Positions 44,710 to 53,918 of a DNA stretch of 64,000 bases are shown here, piece by piece. Source of the DNA: Pseudomonadota bacterium (GTDB taxonomy: Bacteria; Pseudomonadota; Gammaproteobacteria; Steroidobacterales; Steroidobacteraceae); assembly GCA_018241425.1 (NCBI GenBank), contig JAFEDU010000003.1:434001-498000 (forward strand). Reading direction: 5' to 3'. Each line of letters begins with the position of its first letter. The stretch's first letter is position 1. The position numbers and the translations under genes are program-made. The notes below the pieces were generated by a model, which saw only the letters and a list, made by a program, of their open reading frames with translations, was not told the DNA's origin and did not search any database.

Positions 44710-47286
44710 ATGCGAAATGCGCTGCTTGAAGTGACCCCGGTCCTGCCGGGGGACCTCACCCGTCTCACCGAGCTGGCCGCGAACCTCCTCTTCAGCTGGC
44801 ACCGCCCCACGCGCGCGCTGTTCGAGGACCTGGATCCGGAGCTGTGGAAGCAGACCAACGGCAACCCGCGCCTCATGCTCCGCTGCGTGAGCCAGGAGGC
44901 CCTCGAGCGCGCCATGCATGACGAGGGTTACCGCGCGCGCTACCAAGAGGCGCTCGCGAACCTCGACGCCTACCTCGCGGCCGCCAACGGCCACGAGGCC
45001 GAGCAGCCGCTGGTGGCGTACTTCTGCGCGGAGTATGGCTTCCACGAGAGCGTGCCGATCTACTCCGGGGGCTTAGGCGTACTGGCCGGCGACTACTGCA
45101 AGGCAGCCTCCGACGAGCGTGCCAACTTCATCGGAGTGGGCCTGCTCTACGAGCAGGGCTACTTCATCCAGACCGTCGACAACGACGGCATCCAGCACGC
45201 GCAGTACCTGGAGCGCGATCCGCGCGACCTGCCGGTCGAGCCGGTACGCACCTCGAGCGGGGAGTGGCTCAAGGTGAGCGTGCGCATCGGCGCGCGCGAG
45301 GTGGTGGCGCGGCTGTGGAAGGCGCAGGTCGGGCGCGTCGCGGTCTATCTCCTCGACACCAACTGCGAGGAGAACCAGGCGGCCGACCGCGACATCACGC
45401 ACCGCCTCTACGGTGGCGATGAGTCCACGCGCGTGCGCCAGGAGATGATCTTAGGGATCGGCGGGGTACGCGCGCTGCGCGCCCTCAACGTCCGGCCCGC
45501 GGTGTGGCACCTCAACGAGGGGCACGCCTCGTTCCTGATCCTCGAGCTCCTGCGCGAGCACCTGGGCCAGGGGCTGTCCTTCGCCGCCGCGCTCGAGGCG
45601 GTGGCCGCGGACTGCGTGTTCACGACCCACACGCCGGTCGCCGCCGGCCACGATGCCTTCGGCCTCGACCTCATCGTGCAGCACTTCGCGGACTACATCC
45701 GCGAGCTGGGTCTGCCGATCGAGCGCTTTCTGGAGCTCGGGCGCTCCCCGGGGAGCCCGGGCCTGTTCAACATGACGCGCCTGGCGCTGAACGGCGCGCG
45801 CCACATCAACGGGGTGAGCCGCATCCACGGCGCGGTCTCGGCGCGGCTGTGCGCCGACCAGTGGCCGGAGGTACGCCCCGAGGACAACCCGGTCGGCTGG
45901 GTGACGAACGGCGTGCACGTGCCGACCTTCCTGCACCAGCGCTGGATCAGGTTCTTCGACCGCGAGCTCGGCCAGGAGTGGCGCGACCACCTGCGCGACC
46001 CGCAGTTCTGGCAGCGCCTGGAGGCGGTGCCCGACGAGCGCTACTGGGCGACCTCCCAGGACGTGAAGTCGCGCATGCTCGCGAGCGTGCGCGAGCGGCT
46101 GCAGCGCGAGTACCAGAGGAAGGGCCTGAGTCCCGCACAGCTGCGGCACGTCACGCGCTACCTCGATCCCCAGCGCCCCAACATCCTGACGCTCGGGTTC
46201 GCGCGGCGCTTCGCCACCTACAAGCGCGCCAACCTGCTGCTGCGCGACCGGGCGCGACTGGCGCGCCTGGTGAACGACCCGGAGCGGCCGCTCGTCCTCC
46301 TCTTCGCCGGCAAGGCACACCCCGCGGACGAGCCGGGCAAGTCGGTGCTGCGCGAGATCCGCCAGCTGATGACGAGCGAGGAGTTCGCCGGCCGCATCCT
46401 GTTCCTCGAGGACTACGACCTGCAGCTCGCGCGCAGCCTCGTCTCCGGCGTCGACGTGTGGCTCAACAACCCGATCGCGCCGCTCGAGGCCTCGGGAACC
46501 TCCGGCATGAAGGCCGCCATCAACGGCCGCCTCAACCTCTCCATCCTCGATGGCTGGTGGGCGGAAGGCTGGATCGGCGACAACGGCTGGGGCATCCCGC
46601 CGGCCCAGGTCCAGGACGCGGAACGCCGCGACAAGCTCGAGGCCGAGCTGATGCTCGGCGCGCTCGAGGAGGAAGTGGTGCCGCAGTACTACACCCGCGT
46701 GCCGGACAGCAGCATCCCGACCGACTGGGTGCGCGCGAGCAAGCGCGCCATGGTGACCGTGATCCCGCGCTTCAACATGCGCCGGGTGCTGTTCGACTAC
46801 ACCCAGGGGCTGTACCTGCCGGCGGCCGCGCAGTACCGGCGCCTCGCCGCCGACAACTACACCGGTGCCCGGGCGCTGGCGGACTGGAAGCAGCGGGTGC
46901 GCGCGGCCTGGCCGCGCGTCACGCTGAAGTCGCTCGCGGAGGGCGCGCGCGACCTGCCGCGCGGGGAGCGGCTGCGCCTGCGCGTGGCCGCGGGCCTGAA
47001 CGGCCTCGATCCGGCGGACGTGCGCCTGGAGTTCACCGCCCGGCGCCTGCTGCCCGAGGCCGACCTGTCGCCGCCGCCCCTGTCCTCGTACCTCGAGCCG
47101 CCGCGCCCCGGGGTCTGGAACGCCCAGCTCGCCCCCACCGGCGAGCACGATGCGGACGGGGCGCAGGTGTTCGCCCTCGACGTCGAGCCGCCGGAGTGCG
47201 GGCAGTTCCGCACCGAGGTGCGCATCTATCCCTGGCACGAGCTGCTCTCCCACCCCTACGAGCTCGGCCTCATGAAATGGCTGTGA
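44710..47286 (+). CDS. glgP: Alpha-glucan (glycogen/maltodextrin) phosphorylase, GT35
   Basis: Releases glucose 1-phosphate from alpha-1,4-glucan ends. The 858 residues belong to the short DUF3417-containing phosphorylase type (N-terminal LAANLLFSWHRPTRALFEDLDPELW). Later landmarks are YFCAEYGFHESVPIYSGGLG, WHLNEGHASFLILELLRE, and the PLP-lysine motif SGTSGMKAAINGRLN with Lys601. The C-terminal 130 residues form an extra beta-rich domain. First gene of a plus-strand run phosphorylase, glgC, GH57, malQ. The ATG at 44710 lacks a strong ribosome binding site. Confidence 0.94.
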   Translation: MRNALLEVTPVLPGDLTRLTELAANLLFSWHRPTRALFEDLDPELWKQTNGNPRLMLRCVSQEALERAMHDEGYRARYQEALANLDAYLAAANGHEAEQPLVAYFCAEYGFHESVPIYSGGLGVLAGDYCKAASDERANFIGVGLLYEQGYFIQTVDNDGIQHAQYLERDPRDLPVEPVRTSSGEWLKVSVRIGAREVVARLWKAQVGRVAVYLLDTNCEENQAADRDITHRLYGGDESTRVRQEMILGIGGVRALRALNVRPAVWHLNEGHASFLILELLREHLGQGLSFAAALEAVAADCVFTTHTPVAAGHDAFGLDLIVQHFADYIRELGLPIERFLELGRSPGSPGLFNMTRLALNGARHINGVSRIHGAVSARLCADQWPEVRPEDNPVGWVTNGVHVPTFLHQRWIRFFDRELGQEWRDHLRDPQFWQRLEAVPDERYWATSQDVKSRMLASVRERLQREYQRKGLSPAQLRHVTRYLDPQRPNILTLGFARRFATYKRANLLLRDRARLARLVNDPERPLVLLFAGKAHPADEPGKSVLREIRQLMTSEEFAGRILFLEDYDLQLARSLVSGVDVWLNNPIAPLEASGTSGMKAAINGRLNLSILDGWWAEGWIGDNGWGIPPAQVQDAERRDKLEAELMLGALEEEVVPQYYTRVPDSSIPTDWVRASKRAMVTVIPRFNMRRVLFDYTQGLYLPAAAQYRRLAADNYTGARALADWKQRVRAAWPRVTLKSLAEGARDLPRGERLRLRVAAGLNGLDPADVRLEFTARRLLPEADLSPPPLSSYLEPPRPGVWNAQLAPTGEHDADGAQVFALDVEPPECGQFRTEVRIYPWHELLSHPYELGLMKWL

Positions 47287-47342
47287 GATCCGTGACGGCC
47301 GCGGTTGCCCAAGCGCCCCGCCTTGGGGTGTAGTAGCACCCC

Positions 47343-48623
47343 ATGCAGCAGCGCCAGCCCGCCCGCGCCTCCTCCGGCCGCTACGTCAGCCGGCTCACCG
47401 GCGGGACGCTCGCGATCATCATGGCCGGCGGCCGCGGCGAGCGGCTGCGGGACCTGACGGCGCACCGCTGCAAGCCGGCGACCCCCTTCGGCGGCAAGTT
47501 CCGCATCATCGACTTCGTGCTGTCCAACTGCGTGAACTCCGGGATCCGGCAGATCTCGATCCTCACCCAGTACAAGGCGCAGTCGCTCATCCAGCACGTG
47601 CAGCACGGCTGGAGCTACCTCAGGGGCGAGTTCGGGGAGTTCGTCGAGGTGGTCCCGGCGCAGCAGCAGGTGGGCGCGCAGTGGTACCGCGGCACCGCCG
47701 ATGCGGTGCACCAGAACCTCGAGCTGATCGTCTCGCACCGGCCCAAGCACGTGCTGGTGCTCGCCGGCGACCACATCTACAAGATGGACTACGGCCCGAT
47801 GATCGCCTACCACGTGGAGAAGGGGGCGGACATCACCGTCGGCGTCGTCGAGGTGCCGGCGCGCGAGTCGCGCCACTACGGGGTGCTCACCGCCACCGAG
47901 TGGAACCGCGTCACGCGCTTCACCGAGAAGCCGGCCGAGCCGGATACCATCCCGGGGCGCGCGGACACCATCCTCGCCTCGATGGGTATCTACGTGTTCA
48001 ACACGCGCCTGCTCGAGTCGATGCTGAGCGCGGACGCGGCCGACGCAGCTTCCGCCCACGACTTCGGCAAGAACATCCTGCCGGCGGCGATCGCCGGCAA
48101 CCGCCAGGTGTTCGCCTACCCCTTCCAGGACGTGAAGACGCGCGCGCAGAGCTACTGGCGCGACGTCGGCACCGTCGATGCCTACTTCGAGGCGAACCTC
48201 GAGCTGGTGCACGTCAAGCCCGAGCTCAACATCTACGACGAGGACTGGCCGATCTGGACCTACCAGGTGCAGCAGCCGCCGGCGAAGTTCATCCTGGACG
48301 AGGACGGCCGGCGCGGCACCGCCATCAACTCCATGGTCTCCGGCGGCTGCATCATCTCCGGCGCGGTGGTGCGCGAGTCGCTGATGTTCTCCAACGTGCG
48401 GGTCGAGGAGCGCACCAGCATCCACCGCTCGGTGGTGCTGCCGAACGTCCACATCGGGCGCGGCTGCGTCATCATGGGGGCGATCCTGGACGAAGGCTGC
48501 GAGATCCCGGACAACACCAACATCGGCGTCGACCGCGAGGCGGATGCGCGCCGCTTCCACGTCACCGACAACGGCGTGGTGCTGGTGAGCCCGGACATGC
48601 TGCGCCGCCTGCGCGGTGAGTAG
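47343..48623 (+). CDS. glgC: Glucose-1-phosphate adenylyltransferase
   Basis: Makes ADP-glucose from ATP and glucose 1-phosphate, the committed step of glycogen synthesis. The nucleotidyltransferase domain has AGGRGERLRDLT (28-39), FGGKFRIIDFVLSNCVNSG, WYRGTADAVHQN and AGDHIYKMDYGPM; TEKPAEP is the sugar-phosphate loop. A C-terminal left-handed beta-helix (about 300-426, SGGCIISGAVV, VLPNVHIGRGCVI) is present. 426 residues is normal. It lies 56 bases after glgP and 33 before the GH57 gene. Confidence 0.95.
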   Translation: MQQRQPARASSGRYVSRLTGGTLAIIMAGGRGERLRDLTAHRCKPATPFGGKFRIIDFVLSNCVNSGIRQISILTQYKAQSLIQHVQHGWSYLRGEFGEFVEVVPAQQQVGAQWYRGTADAVHQNLELIVSHRPKHVLVLAGDHIYKMDYGPMIAYHVEKGADITVGVVEVPARESRHYGVLTATEWNRVTRFTEKPAEPDTIPGRADTILASMGIYVFNTRLLESMLSADAADAASAHDFGKNILPAAIAGNRQVFAYPFQDVKTRAQSYWRDVGTVDAYFEANLELVHVKPELNIYDEDWPIWTYQVQQPPAKFILDEDGRRGTAINSMVSGGCIISGAVVRESLMFSNVRVEERTSIHRSVVLPNVHIGRGCVIMGAILDEGCEIPDNTNIGVDREADARRFHVTDNGVVLVSPDMLRRLRGE

Positions 48624-48656
48624 CGTGCGCCCGGGCGCGCCCCGCGGGAGCCGCCG

Positions 48657-50354
48657 GTGAGCGCCCGCCTGCCGGTGGTGCTGTTCTGGCACATGCACCA
48701 GCCGCAGTACCGGGATGCGCTCTCCGGGCAGTACACGCTGCCCTGGACCTACCTGCACGCGATCAAGGACTACACCGACATGGCGGCGCACCTGGAGGCG
48801 AACCCCCAGGCGCGGGCGGTGGTGAACTTCACCCCGGTGCTGATCGAGCAGCTCGAGGAGCTCGCGCGCCGCCTCACCGAGCACCTGAAGCTCGGCACCG
48901 CGCTCCCCGACCCGGTGCTGGCGCTGCTGTCCGGCGAGGCCGTGCCGGTGGAGCCCGTGCAGCGCCTGGAGCTGGTGCGGGCGCTGCTGCGGGCGCAGCG
49001 CCAGCACCTGATCGAGCGCTTCGGCCCGTACCTCGAGCTCGCCACCATCGCCGAGACGCTCGGGACGCCCGAGCGCATCGGCTACGCCTCCGACCAGTTT
49101 ATCCAGGACCTCGCGGTCTGGTACCACCTCGCCTGGCTCGGGGAGACGGTGCGGCGCTCCGATCCCCTGGTGGCGCGCCTCACCGAACGCGGGCGCGACT
49201 TCACCGCCGGCCAGCGCCGCGACCTCCTCGGCCTCATCGGGACCCTCATCGGCGAAGTGCTGCCGCGTTACCGCGCCCTCGCCGAGCGCGGCACCATCGA
49301 GCTCTCGGTGACGCCCTACGGCCACCCGATCGTGCCGCTGCTCATCGACTTCAAGAGTGCCCGCGAGGCACTGCCGACGCTGCCGCTGCCCGAGCACCCC
49401 GGCTACCCGGGCGGGGAGGCGCGCGCCGCCTGGCACATCGAGGAGTCGGTGCGCGTGTTCACGCGCGTGTTCGGCCAGGCACCGAAGGGCTGCTGGCCCT
49501 CGGAAGGTGCGATCAGCGATGCGACGCTCCGCATGCTCGCGAGCGTCGGGGGCTTCCGCTGGGCGGCCTCGAGCAGCGCGGTGCTGAAGGGGAGCCTCGG
49601 GCTCGCCGATGCGCAGGCGCCGGACGACCCGTTCGCCTACAACCGGCCGTACCGGATCCCGGGCACCGGGCTTGACTGCTTCTTCCGCGACGATGCGCTC
49701 TCGGACCTCATCGGCTTCACCTACGCGACCTGGCACGGCGACGATGCCGCCCAGAACCTGGCGCACGAGCTCGCGACGCTTGCGCAGCGCTACGCGGGCA
49801 CCAGCCACCACGCGGTGCTGATCGCGCTCGACGGCGAGAACGCGTGGGAGCACTACCCCTTCAACGGCTACTACTTCCTCAAGGCCCTCTACCAGGCGCT
49901 CGCCAGCCACCCGGCGCTCGAGCTCGTCACGCTCTCGCAGTGCCTGGAGCGTGGCATCCAGCCGGCGCCCTTGCCGAAGGTCAGGGCCGGCAGCTGGGTG
50001 CACGGGACGCTCGCGACCTGGATGGGGGACCCGGCCAAGAACCGCGCCTGGGACCTCCTGTGCGAGGCCAAGCTCGCCTACGACCGCGTGCTCCCCACCC
50101 TCACCGACGAGGTGCAGCGCGCGCAGGCCGGGCGGCAGCTGGCGCTGTGCGAGTCCTCGGACTGGTTCTGGTGGTTCGGCGACTACAACCCCGCCGAGGC
50201 GGTCGCGCAGTTCGACCGGCTCTACCGCCGCCAGCTGATCACGCTCTACCGGCGCCTGAACCTCGTGCCGCCGCCGGAGCTCGCGACCCCGATCTCGCAG
50301 GGCTCGGGCAGCCCCGAGCACGGCGGCGTCATGCGCCGCGCCGGCAGCGGCTGA
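48657..50354 (+). CDS. Glycoside hydrolase family 57 alpha-glucan enzyme
   Basis: 565 residues with the GH57 motifs in order: HMHQP (12-16), GTIELSVTPYGHPIVPLL, CWPSEGAIS with the catalytic Glu283, and LDGENAWEHY with Asp392. The WPSE form of motif 3 is typical of amylopullulanase and alpha-amylase-like GH57 proteins rather than of GH57 branching enzymes. It has no signal peptide, so it acts on cytoplasmic glycogen or maltodextrin. Start is GTG at 48657 after GGGAG. Flanking genes (glgC, malQ) support a role in glycogen remodelling; exact activity (amylase, debranching, transfer) is open. Confidence 0.9.
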   Translation: MSARLPVVLFWHMHQPQYRDALSGQYTLPWTYLHAIKDYTDMAAHLEANPQARAVVNFTPVLIEQLEELARRLTEHLKLGTALPDPVLALLSGEAVPVEPVQRLELVRALLRAQRQHLIERFGPYLELATIAETLGTPERIGYASDQFIQDLAVWYHLAWLGETVRRSDPLVARLTERGRDFTAGQRRDLLGLIGTLIGEVLPRYRALAERGTIELSVTPYGHPIVPLLIDFKSAREALPTLPLPEHPGYPGGEARAAWHIEESVRVFTRVFGQAPKGCWPSEGAISDATLRMLASVGGFRWAASSSAVLKGSLGLADAQAPDDPFAYNRPYRIPGTGLDCFFRDDALSDLIGFTYATWHGDDAAQNLAHELATLAQRYAGTSHHAVLIALDGENAWEHYPFNGYYFLKALYQALASHPALELVTLSQCLERGIQPAPLPKVRAGSWVHGTLATWMGDPAKNRAWDLLCEAKLAYDRVLPTLTDEVQRAQAGRQLALCESSDWFWWFGDYNPAEAVAQFDRLYRRQLITLYRRLNLVPPPELATPISQGSGSPEHGGVMRRAGSG

Positions 50355-50375
50355 GCGCGCGCCCCAGGTCCTTCA

Positions 50376-51722
50376 GTGAGCTCCCGCCTGCCCGTGTTCG
50401 ATACCCGACGTGCCGGGGTGCTCCTGGCGCTCTCGGCGCTCGAGGCCCCGCTCGGGCGCGGCGGCCGCGCCTTCATCGACTGGATGCAGCGCGCGGGCTT
50501 CACGGTGTGGCAGGTGCTGCCGGTGGGACCCACGGGCGCCGACGGCTCGCCCTACTGGGTGCGTTCGGACTTCGCCGGCGAACCCTCGCTCCTGGATACC
50601 GGCGAGCTGCCGCCCGACGCGCCGGACCCGGCGTTCCGCGCGCGCACCGCCGCCTGGCTCCCGGACTACGCGCTGTTCGAGGCCCTGAGCGCCGCGTTCG
50701 GGCCGGTGCCGTTCTGGCACTGGCCGCCGCCTCTGCGGGACCGGCACCCGGACGCGCTCGCCGCCGCGCGCGTGAACCAGGCCGCGGTCATCGCGCGCAT
50801 CGAGCGCGAGCAGTTCGCGTTCGAGCGGCAGTGGAACGCGCTGCGCGACCATGCGCACGCGCGCGGCGTGCGCCTGTTCGGCGACCTGCCGTTCTACCCC
50901 GCGCCCTCGTCCGCGGAGGTGTGGGCGCGCCGCGGGACTTTCCGGCTGCATGCGGACGGCTCGCCCGCCGAGGTCGCCGGCGTGCCGCCGGACTACTTCT
51001 CGGCACTCGGCCAGCGCTGGGGCAATCCGCTCTATGACTGGGACGCGCTCGCGCGCGAGGGCTTCGCGCCCTGGCGGGCGCGCATCGGCGCGCAGCTCGA
51101 GCGCCTCGACCTCCTGCGCCTGGACCACTTCCGCGCCCTCGCCGCGCACTGGGCGATCCCGGCCGGGGATGCGGACGCGCGCGGTGGGCGCTGGGTACCG
51201 ACCCCGGGCGCGGCCCTGCTGTCGATGCTGCGCGACCAGTTCGCCGACCTGCCGCTGGTCGCCGAGGACCTGGGGGTCATCACCCCGGACGTGGTCGCGC
51301 TCATGAGGGACTTCGCGCTCCCGGGCATGCGCGTGGCGCAGTTCGGCTTCGACGGCAGCCGCGACAACCCGCACCTGCCGTACCAGTACGTACGCCGCTG
51401 CGTCGCCTACACCGGCACCCACGACAACGACACGGGCCTTGGCTGGTACACGAGCCTCGACCCGGGCACGCGCGCCCGCGTGGACGAGCTCCTGGGTTCG
51501 CCCGCGCTGCCGATGCCCGGGGCCCTGCAGCGCGCGGTGTGGACCTCGGTGGCCGATCTTGCGGTCGTGCCCATGCAGGACCTCTTGGGTCTTAGCTCGG
51601 AGGCGCGCTTCAACATCCCGGGCACGGTCACGGGCAACTGGCAGTGGCGACTGCCGCAGGGCGCGCTCACCCCGGAGCTTGCGGCCCGCTGTGCCGCCCT
51701 CACCGCGGCCTGCGGCCGGTAA
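50376..51722 (+). CDS. malQ: 4-alpha-glucanotransferase (amylomaltase, GH77)
   Basis: Transfers alpha-1,4-glucan segments between maltodextrins. The catalytic residues are visible: nucleophile Asp250 in RLDHFRA, acid/base Glu297 in VAEDLGVITPDV and Asp350 in THDNDTGLGW. LPFYPAPSSAEVWARR and PPDYFSALGQRWGNPLYDW are GH77 signatures. The length (448) is at the short end for GH77, with no N-terminal extra domains. Start is GTG at 50376, 21 bases after the GH57 stop, so it is probably co-transcribed. Confidence 0.93.
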   Translation: MSSRLPVFDTRRAGVLLALSALEAPLGRGGRAFIDWMQRAGFTVWQVLPVGPTGADGSPYWVRSDFAGEPSLLDTGELPPDAPDPAFRARTAAWLPDYALFEALSAAFGPVPFWHWPPPLRDRHPDALAAARVNQAAVIARIEREQFAFERQWNALRDHAHARGVRLFGDLPFYPAPSSAEVWARRGTFRLHADGSPAEVAGVPPDYFSALGQRWGNPLYDWDALAREGFAPWRARIGAQLERLDLLRLDHFRALAAHWAIPAGDADARGGRWVPTPGAALLSMLRDQFADLPLVAEDLGVITPDVVALMRDFALPGMRVAQFGFDGSRDNPHLPYQYVRRCVAYTGTHDNDTGLGWYTSLDPGTRARVDELLGSPALPMPGALQRAVWTSVADLAVVPMQDLLGLSSEARFNIPGTVTGNWQWRLPQGALTPELAARCAALTAACGR

Positions 51723-51762
51723 GGGGCGCGGCCGGCAAGGCCCGCGGCCGCGCTTTGCTACC

Positions 51763-52215
51763 ATGATTCCCATGAGACCGTTGCTGCGCCTCTTCGCCCT
51801 CACGCTCCTCATGAGCGGCTGTGCCTTCGCCCCGCAGCTCGAGGCGCCGCAGCTGTCGGTGGCCGACGTGCAGATCCTGGGCGGGGACCTCTTCCAGCAG
51901 AAGCTGCGCGTGCGCCTGCACGTGCAGAACCCCAACGACCGCGCGCTGCCGGTCGAGTCGCTCACCTACACGCTCGAGGTCGAGGGCCAGCTGCTCGCCA
52001 GCGGGGAGTCGGCCGCGAGCTTCACGGTGCCGCCGCTCGGGGAGGCGGAGTTCGACATGAACGTCACCACGAACCTCGCCGCGACGCTGTTCAAGGTGCT
52101 CGCCGGCAACAACAGCCGCGAGCTCGCCTACCACATGAAGGGCAAGGTCATGCTCTCGCAGGGGTTCCTGCGCTCGATCCCGTTCGAGCAGAAGGGCTCC
52201 TTCAAGCTCGACTAG
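51763..52215 (+). CDS. LEA type 2 / WHy domain lipoprotein
   Basis: 150 residues. A lipoprotein signal with lipobox LMSGC gives a lipidated Cys at about residue 20. The rest is one WHy (water stress and hypersensitive) domain: VRLHVQNPNDRALPVESLTYTLEVEGQLLASGES and FTVPPLGEAEFDMNVTTNL. Such LEA14-like proteins are linked to desiccation tolerance. The start may be ATG 51763 or ATG 51772. It follows malQ by 40 bases, and its last 14 bases overlap the end of the convergent glgA gene. Confidence 0.88.
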   Translation: MIPMRPLLRLFALTLLMSGCAFAPQLEAPQLSVADVQILGGDLFQQKLRVRLHVQNPNDRALPVESLTYTLEVEGQLLASGESAASFTVPPLGEAEFDMNVTTNLAATLFKVLAGNNSRELAYHMKGKVMLSQGFLRSIPFEQKGSFKLD

Positions 52216-53674
52216 CGAGGCGGCGGTAGAGCGCCACGTACTCCCCGCCCTGGTGCGTCCAGGAGAAGTCCTGCGCCATGGCGTTGCGCGTAAGACGCTC
52301 CCACAGCGCCGGCTGTGCGTACCAGTCGAGCGCCGTGTTCACGGCCCAGGTCAGCGCCGGGACGTCGAAGTCGTTGAACACCACGCCGGTCCCCGTGCCG
52401 CTGCCGGGGTCGAAGTGCACCACCGAGTCGGCGAGCCCGCCGGTGCGCCGCACCACCGGCGCGGTACCGTAGCGCAGGCTGTACATCTGGTTGAGGCCGC
52501 AGGGCTCGTAGCGCGAGGGCATGAGGAACATGTCGCTCGCCGCCTCGATCCAGTGCGCGAGCGCATCGTCGTAGCCGCGCTCGAAGTGCACGCGGTCGGG
52601 GAAGTCGCGCTGCAGGGCGCGGAACATCGCCTCGTACTGGGGCTCGCCGGCCCCGAGCGCCACGAACGTAAGGTCGCGCGCGGTGAGGATCGCAGGCAGT
52701 GCGCCGGCGATGAGCTCGATGCCCTTCTGGGCCGCGAGGCGGCTCACGATGCCGGCGAGCGGCCGCCCGTCCCGGCCGGCCAGCCCCAGGCGCGCGAGGA
52801 ACTGGCGCTTGAGGTCCGCCTTGACCCCGAGGTGGTCGGGATCGAAGTGCTCCGGGATCACGCGGTCGTGGCGCGGGTCCCATTCCTCGTAGTCGACCCC
52901 GTTGAGGATGCCGGTGAGGTCGGCGCGCCGCGCGCGCAGGCTGTCGTCGAGTCCCATGCCGTAGGCCGGCGTGCAGATCTCCAGGGCGTGCGTCGGGCTC
53001 ACGGTGTTGATCGCGGTCGCATACAGGATGCCCTGGCGCAGCGGGTTGATGTGCCCGGCGGCGAGGTCATCCTGGTGCAGGAGCTTCACCTCGCCGGGGG
53101 CGAGGTCGAGGTCGGGCAGGTCGGCGGCTGCGAACACGCCCTGGTAGCCGATGTTGTGGATGGTGAGGAGCGTGCGCGCGTCCCTGAGGCACGGGTACGC
53201 CGCGTAGCCGGTGCGCAGGAACAGCGGGGCGAACGCCGTGTGCCAGTCGTTGCAGTGCACGACCTGCGGGGAGAAGCGCAGCGCGCGCACCGCCTCGAGC
53301 GCGGCGCGGGTGAAGGCGAGGAAGCGCCGGTGCTCGTCGGCATCGGCGGTGTAGAGCGAGGCCCGCCCGTAGAGCTCCGGGCAGTCGATGAGATAGACCG
53401 GTGCGCCGCCGGGCAGCACGCCCTTAAGCAGCGCGCACGGGTAGCGGTGGCTGCCGACGCGGACGGTGAGTGGCGCAAGGCCCGGCACGGGGACCGCGCG
53501 GGCGGCGGCCCGGTCGACGCTCGCGTAGGCGGGGGTGAACACCCGCACGTCGTGGCCCTCTCCGGTGAGTACCTTGGCGAGCGCCCCGGCGACATCCGCC
53601 AGGCCCCCGGTCTTGGACAGCGGGGTGACCTCGGAGGCGAGGAGGGCGATGCGCAGGGCCTCGGGAGCACTCAT
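52202..53674 (-). CDS. glgA: Glycogen synthase (ADP-glucose type, GT5)
   Basis: Extends alpha-1,4-glucan from ADP-glucose. 490 residues with the N-terminal SEVTPLSKTGGLADVAG (Lys21 of KTGGL binds ADP-glucose), NDWHTAFAP, TIHNIGYQGVF, and the C-terminal Rossmann domain with GIVSRLAAQKGIEL and SRYEPCGLNQMYSLRYGTAPVVRRTGG. It is on the strand opposite to the phosphorylase-glgC-GH57-malQ run and converges on it. No GH13 branching enzyme (GlgB) gene is present in the window, so branching must be supplied from elsewhere or by the GH57 enzyme. Confidence 0.95.
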   Translation of the reverse strand: MSAPEALRIALLASEVTPLSKTGGLADVAGALAKVLTGEGHDVRVFTPAYASVDRAAARAVPVPGLAPLTVRVGSHRYPCALLKGVLPGGAPVYLIDCPELYGRASLYTADADEHRRFLAFTRAALEAVRALRFSPQVVHCNDWHTAFAPLFLRTGYAAYPCLRDARTLLTIHNIGYQGVFAAADLPDLDLAPGEVKLLHQDDLAAGHINPLRQGILYATAINTVSPTHALEICTPAYGMGLDDSLRARRADLTGILNGVDYEEWDPRHDRVIPEHFDPDHLGVKADLKRQFLARLGLAGRDGRPLAGIVSRLAAQKGIELIAGALPAILTARDLTFVALGAGEPQYEAMFRALQRDFPDRVHFERGYDDALAHWIEAASDMFLMPSRYEPCGLNQMYSLRYGTAPVVRRTGGLADSVVHFDPGSGTGTGVVFNDFDVPALTWAVNTALDWYAQPALWERLTRNAMAQDFSWTHQGGEYVALYRRLASRA

Positions 53675-53714
53675 CGTGGCGGGGTTTCCGGTGACGGGCG
53701 GTTATGATGGACGG

Positions 53715-53822
53715 ATGCGGCGCTTCCTGATCGTGGTCACACTCATCCTCCTCGTCGCGGTCTCGCTCGGGATCGGCGTGGTGGTGGCCCGCTGGCCGCA
53801 CCTCGCGCACGGCAGTGCCTGA
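53715..53822 (+). CDS. Possible 35-residue membrane peptide
   Basis: An ATG at 53715 opens MRRFLIVVTLILLVAV, a single membrane helix with a basic N terminus, ending ARWPHLAHGSA. It lies in the divergent gap upstream of glgA. The ribosome binding site is weak. Its amino-acid pattern (basic start, 20 hydrophobic residues, short polar tail) is what a real single-span small protein looks like, but nothing else supports it. Confidence 0.4.
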   Translation: MRRFLIVVTLILLVAVSLGIGVVVARWPHLAHGSA

Positions 53823-53918
53823 GGGGGCGCCCGGTGGCCGGCGCCGGGAGTGTAACCGAAGGCCGCAAGGCCACCTGCGCAAGAACCGGGTCGAGCGCAG
53901 CTCCCCCGCAGGCCTAGC

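Noticed and set aside
47256..50321. A 1021-codon minus-strand open frame across glgC and the GH57 gene
   Set aside because: Opposite strand carries unmistakable GlgC and GH57 motifs; the antisense translation has no domain.
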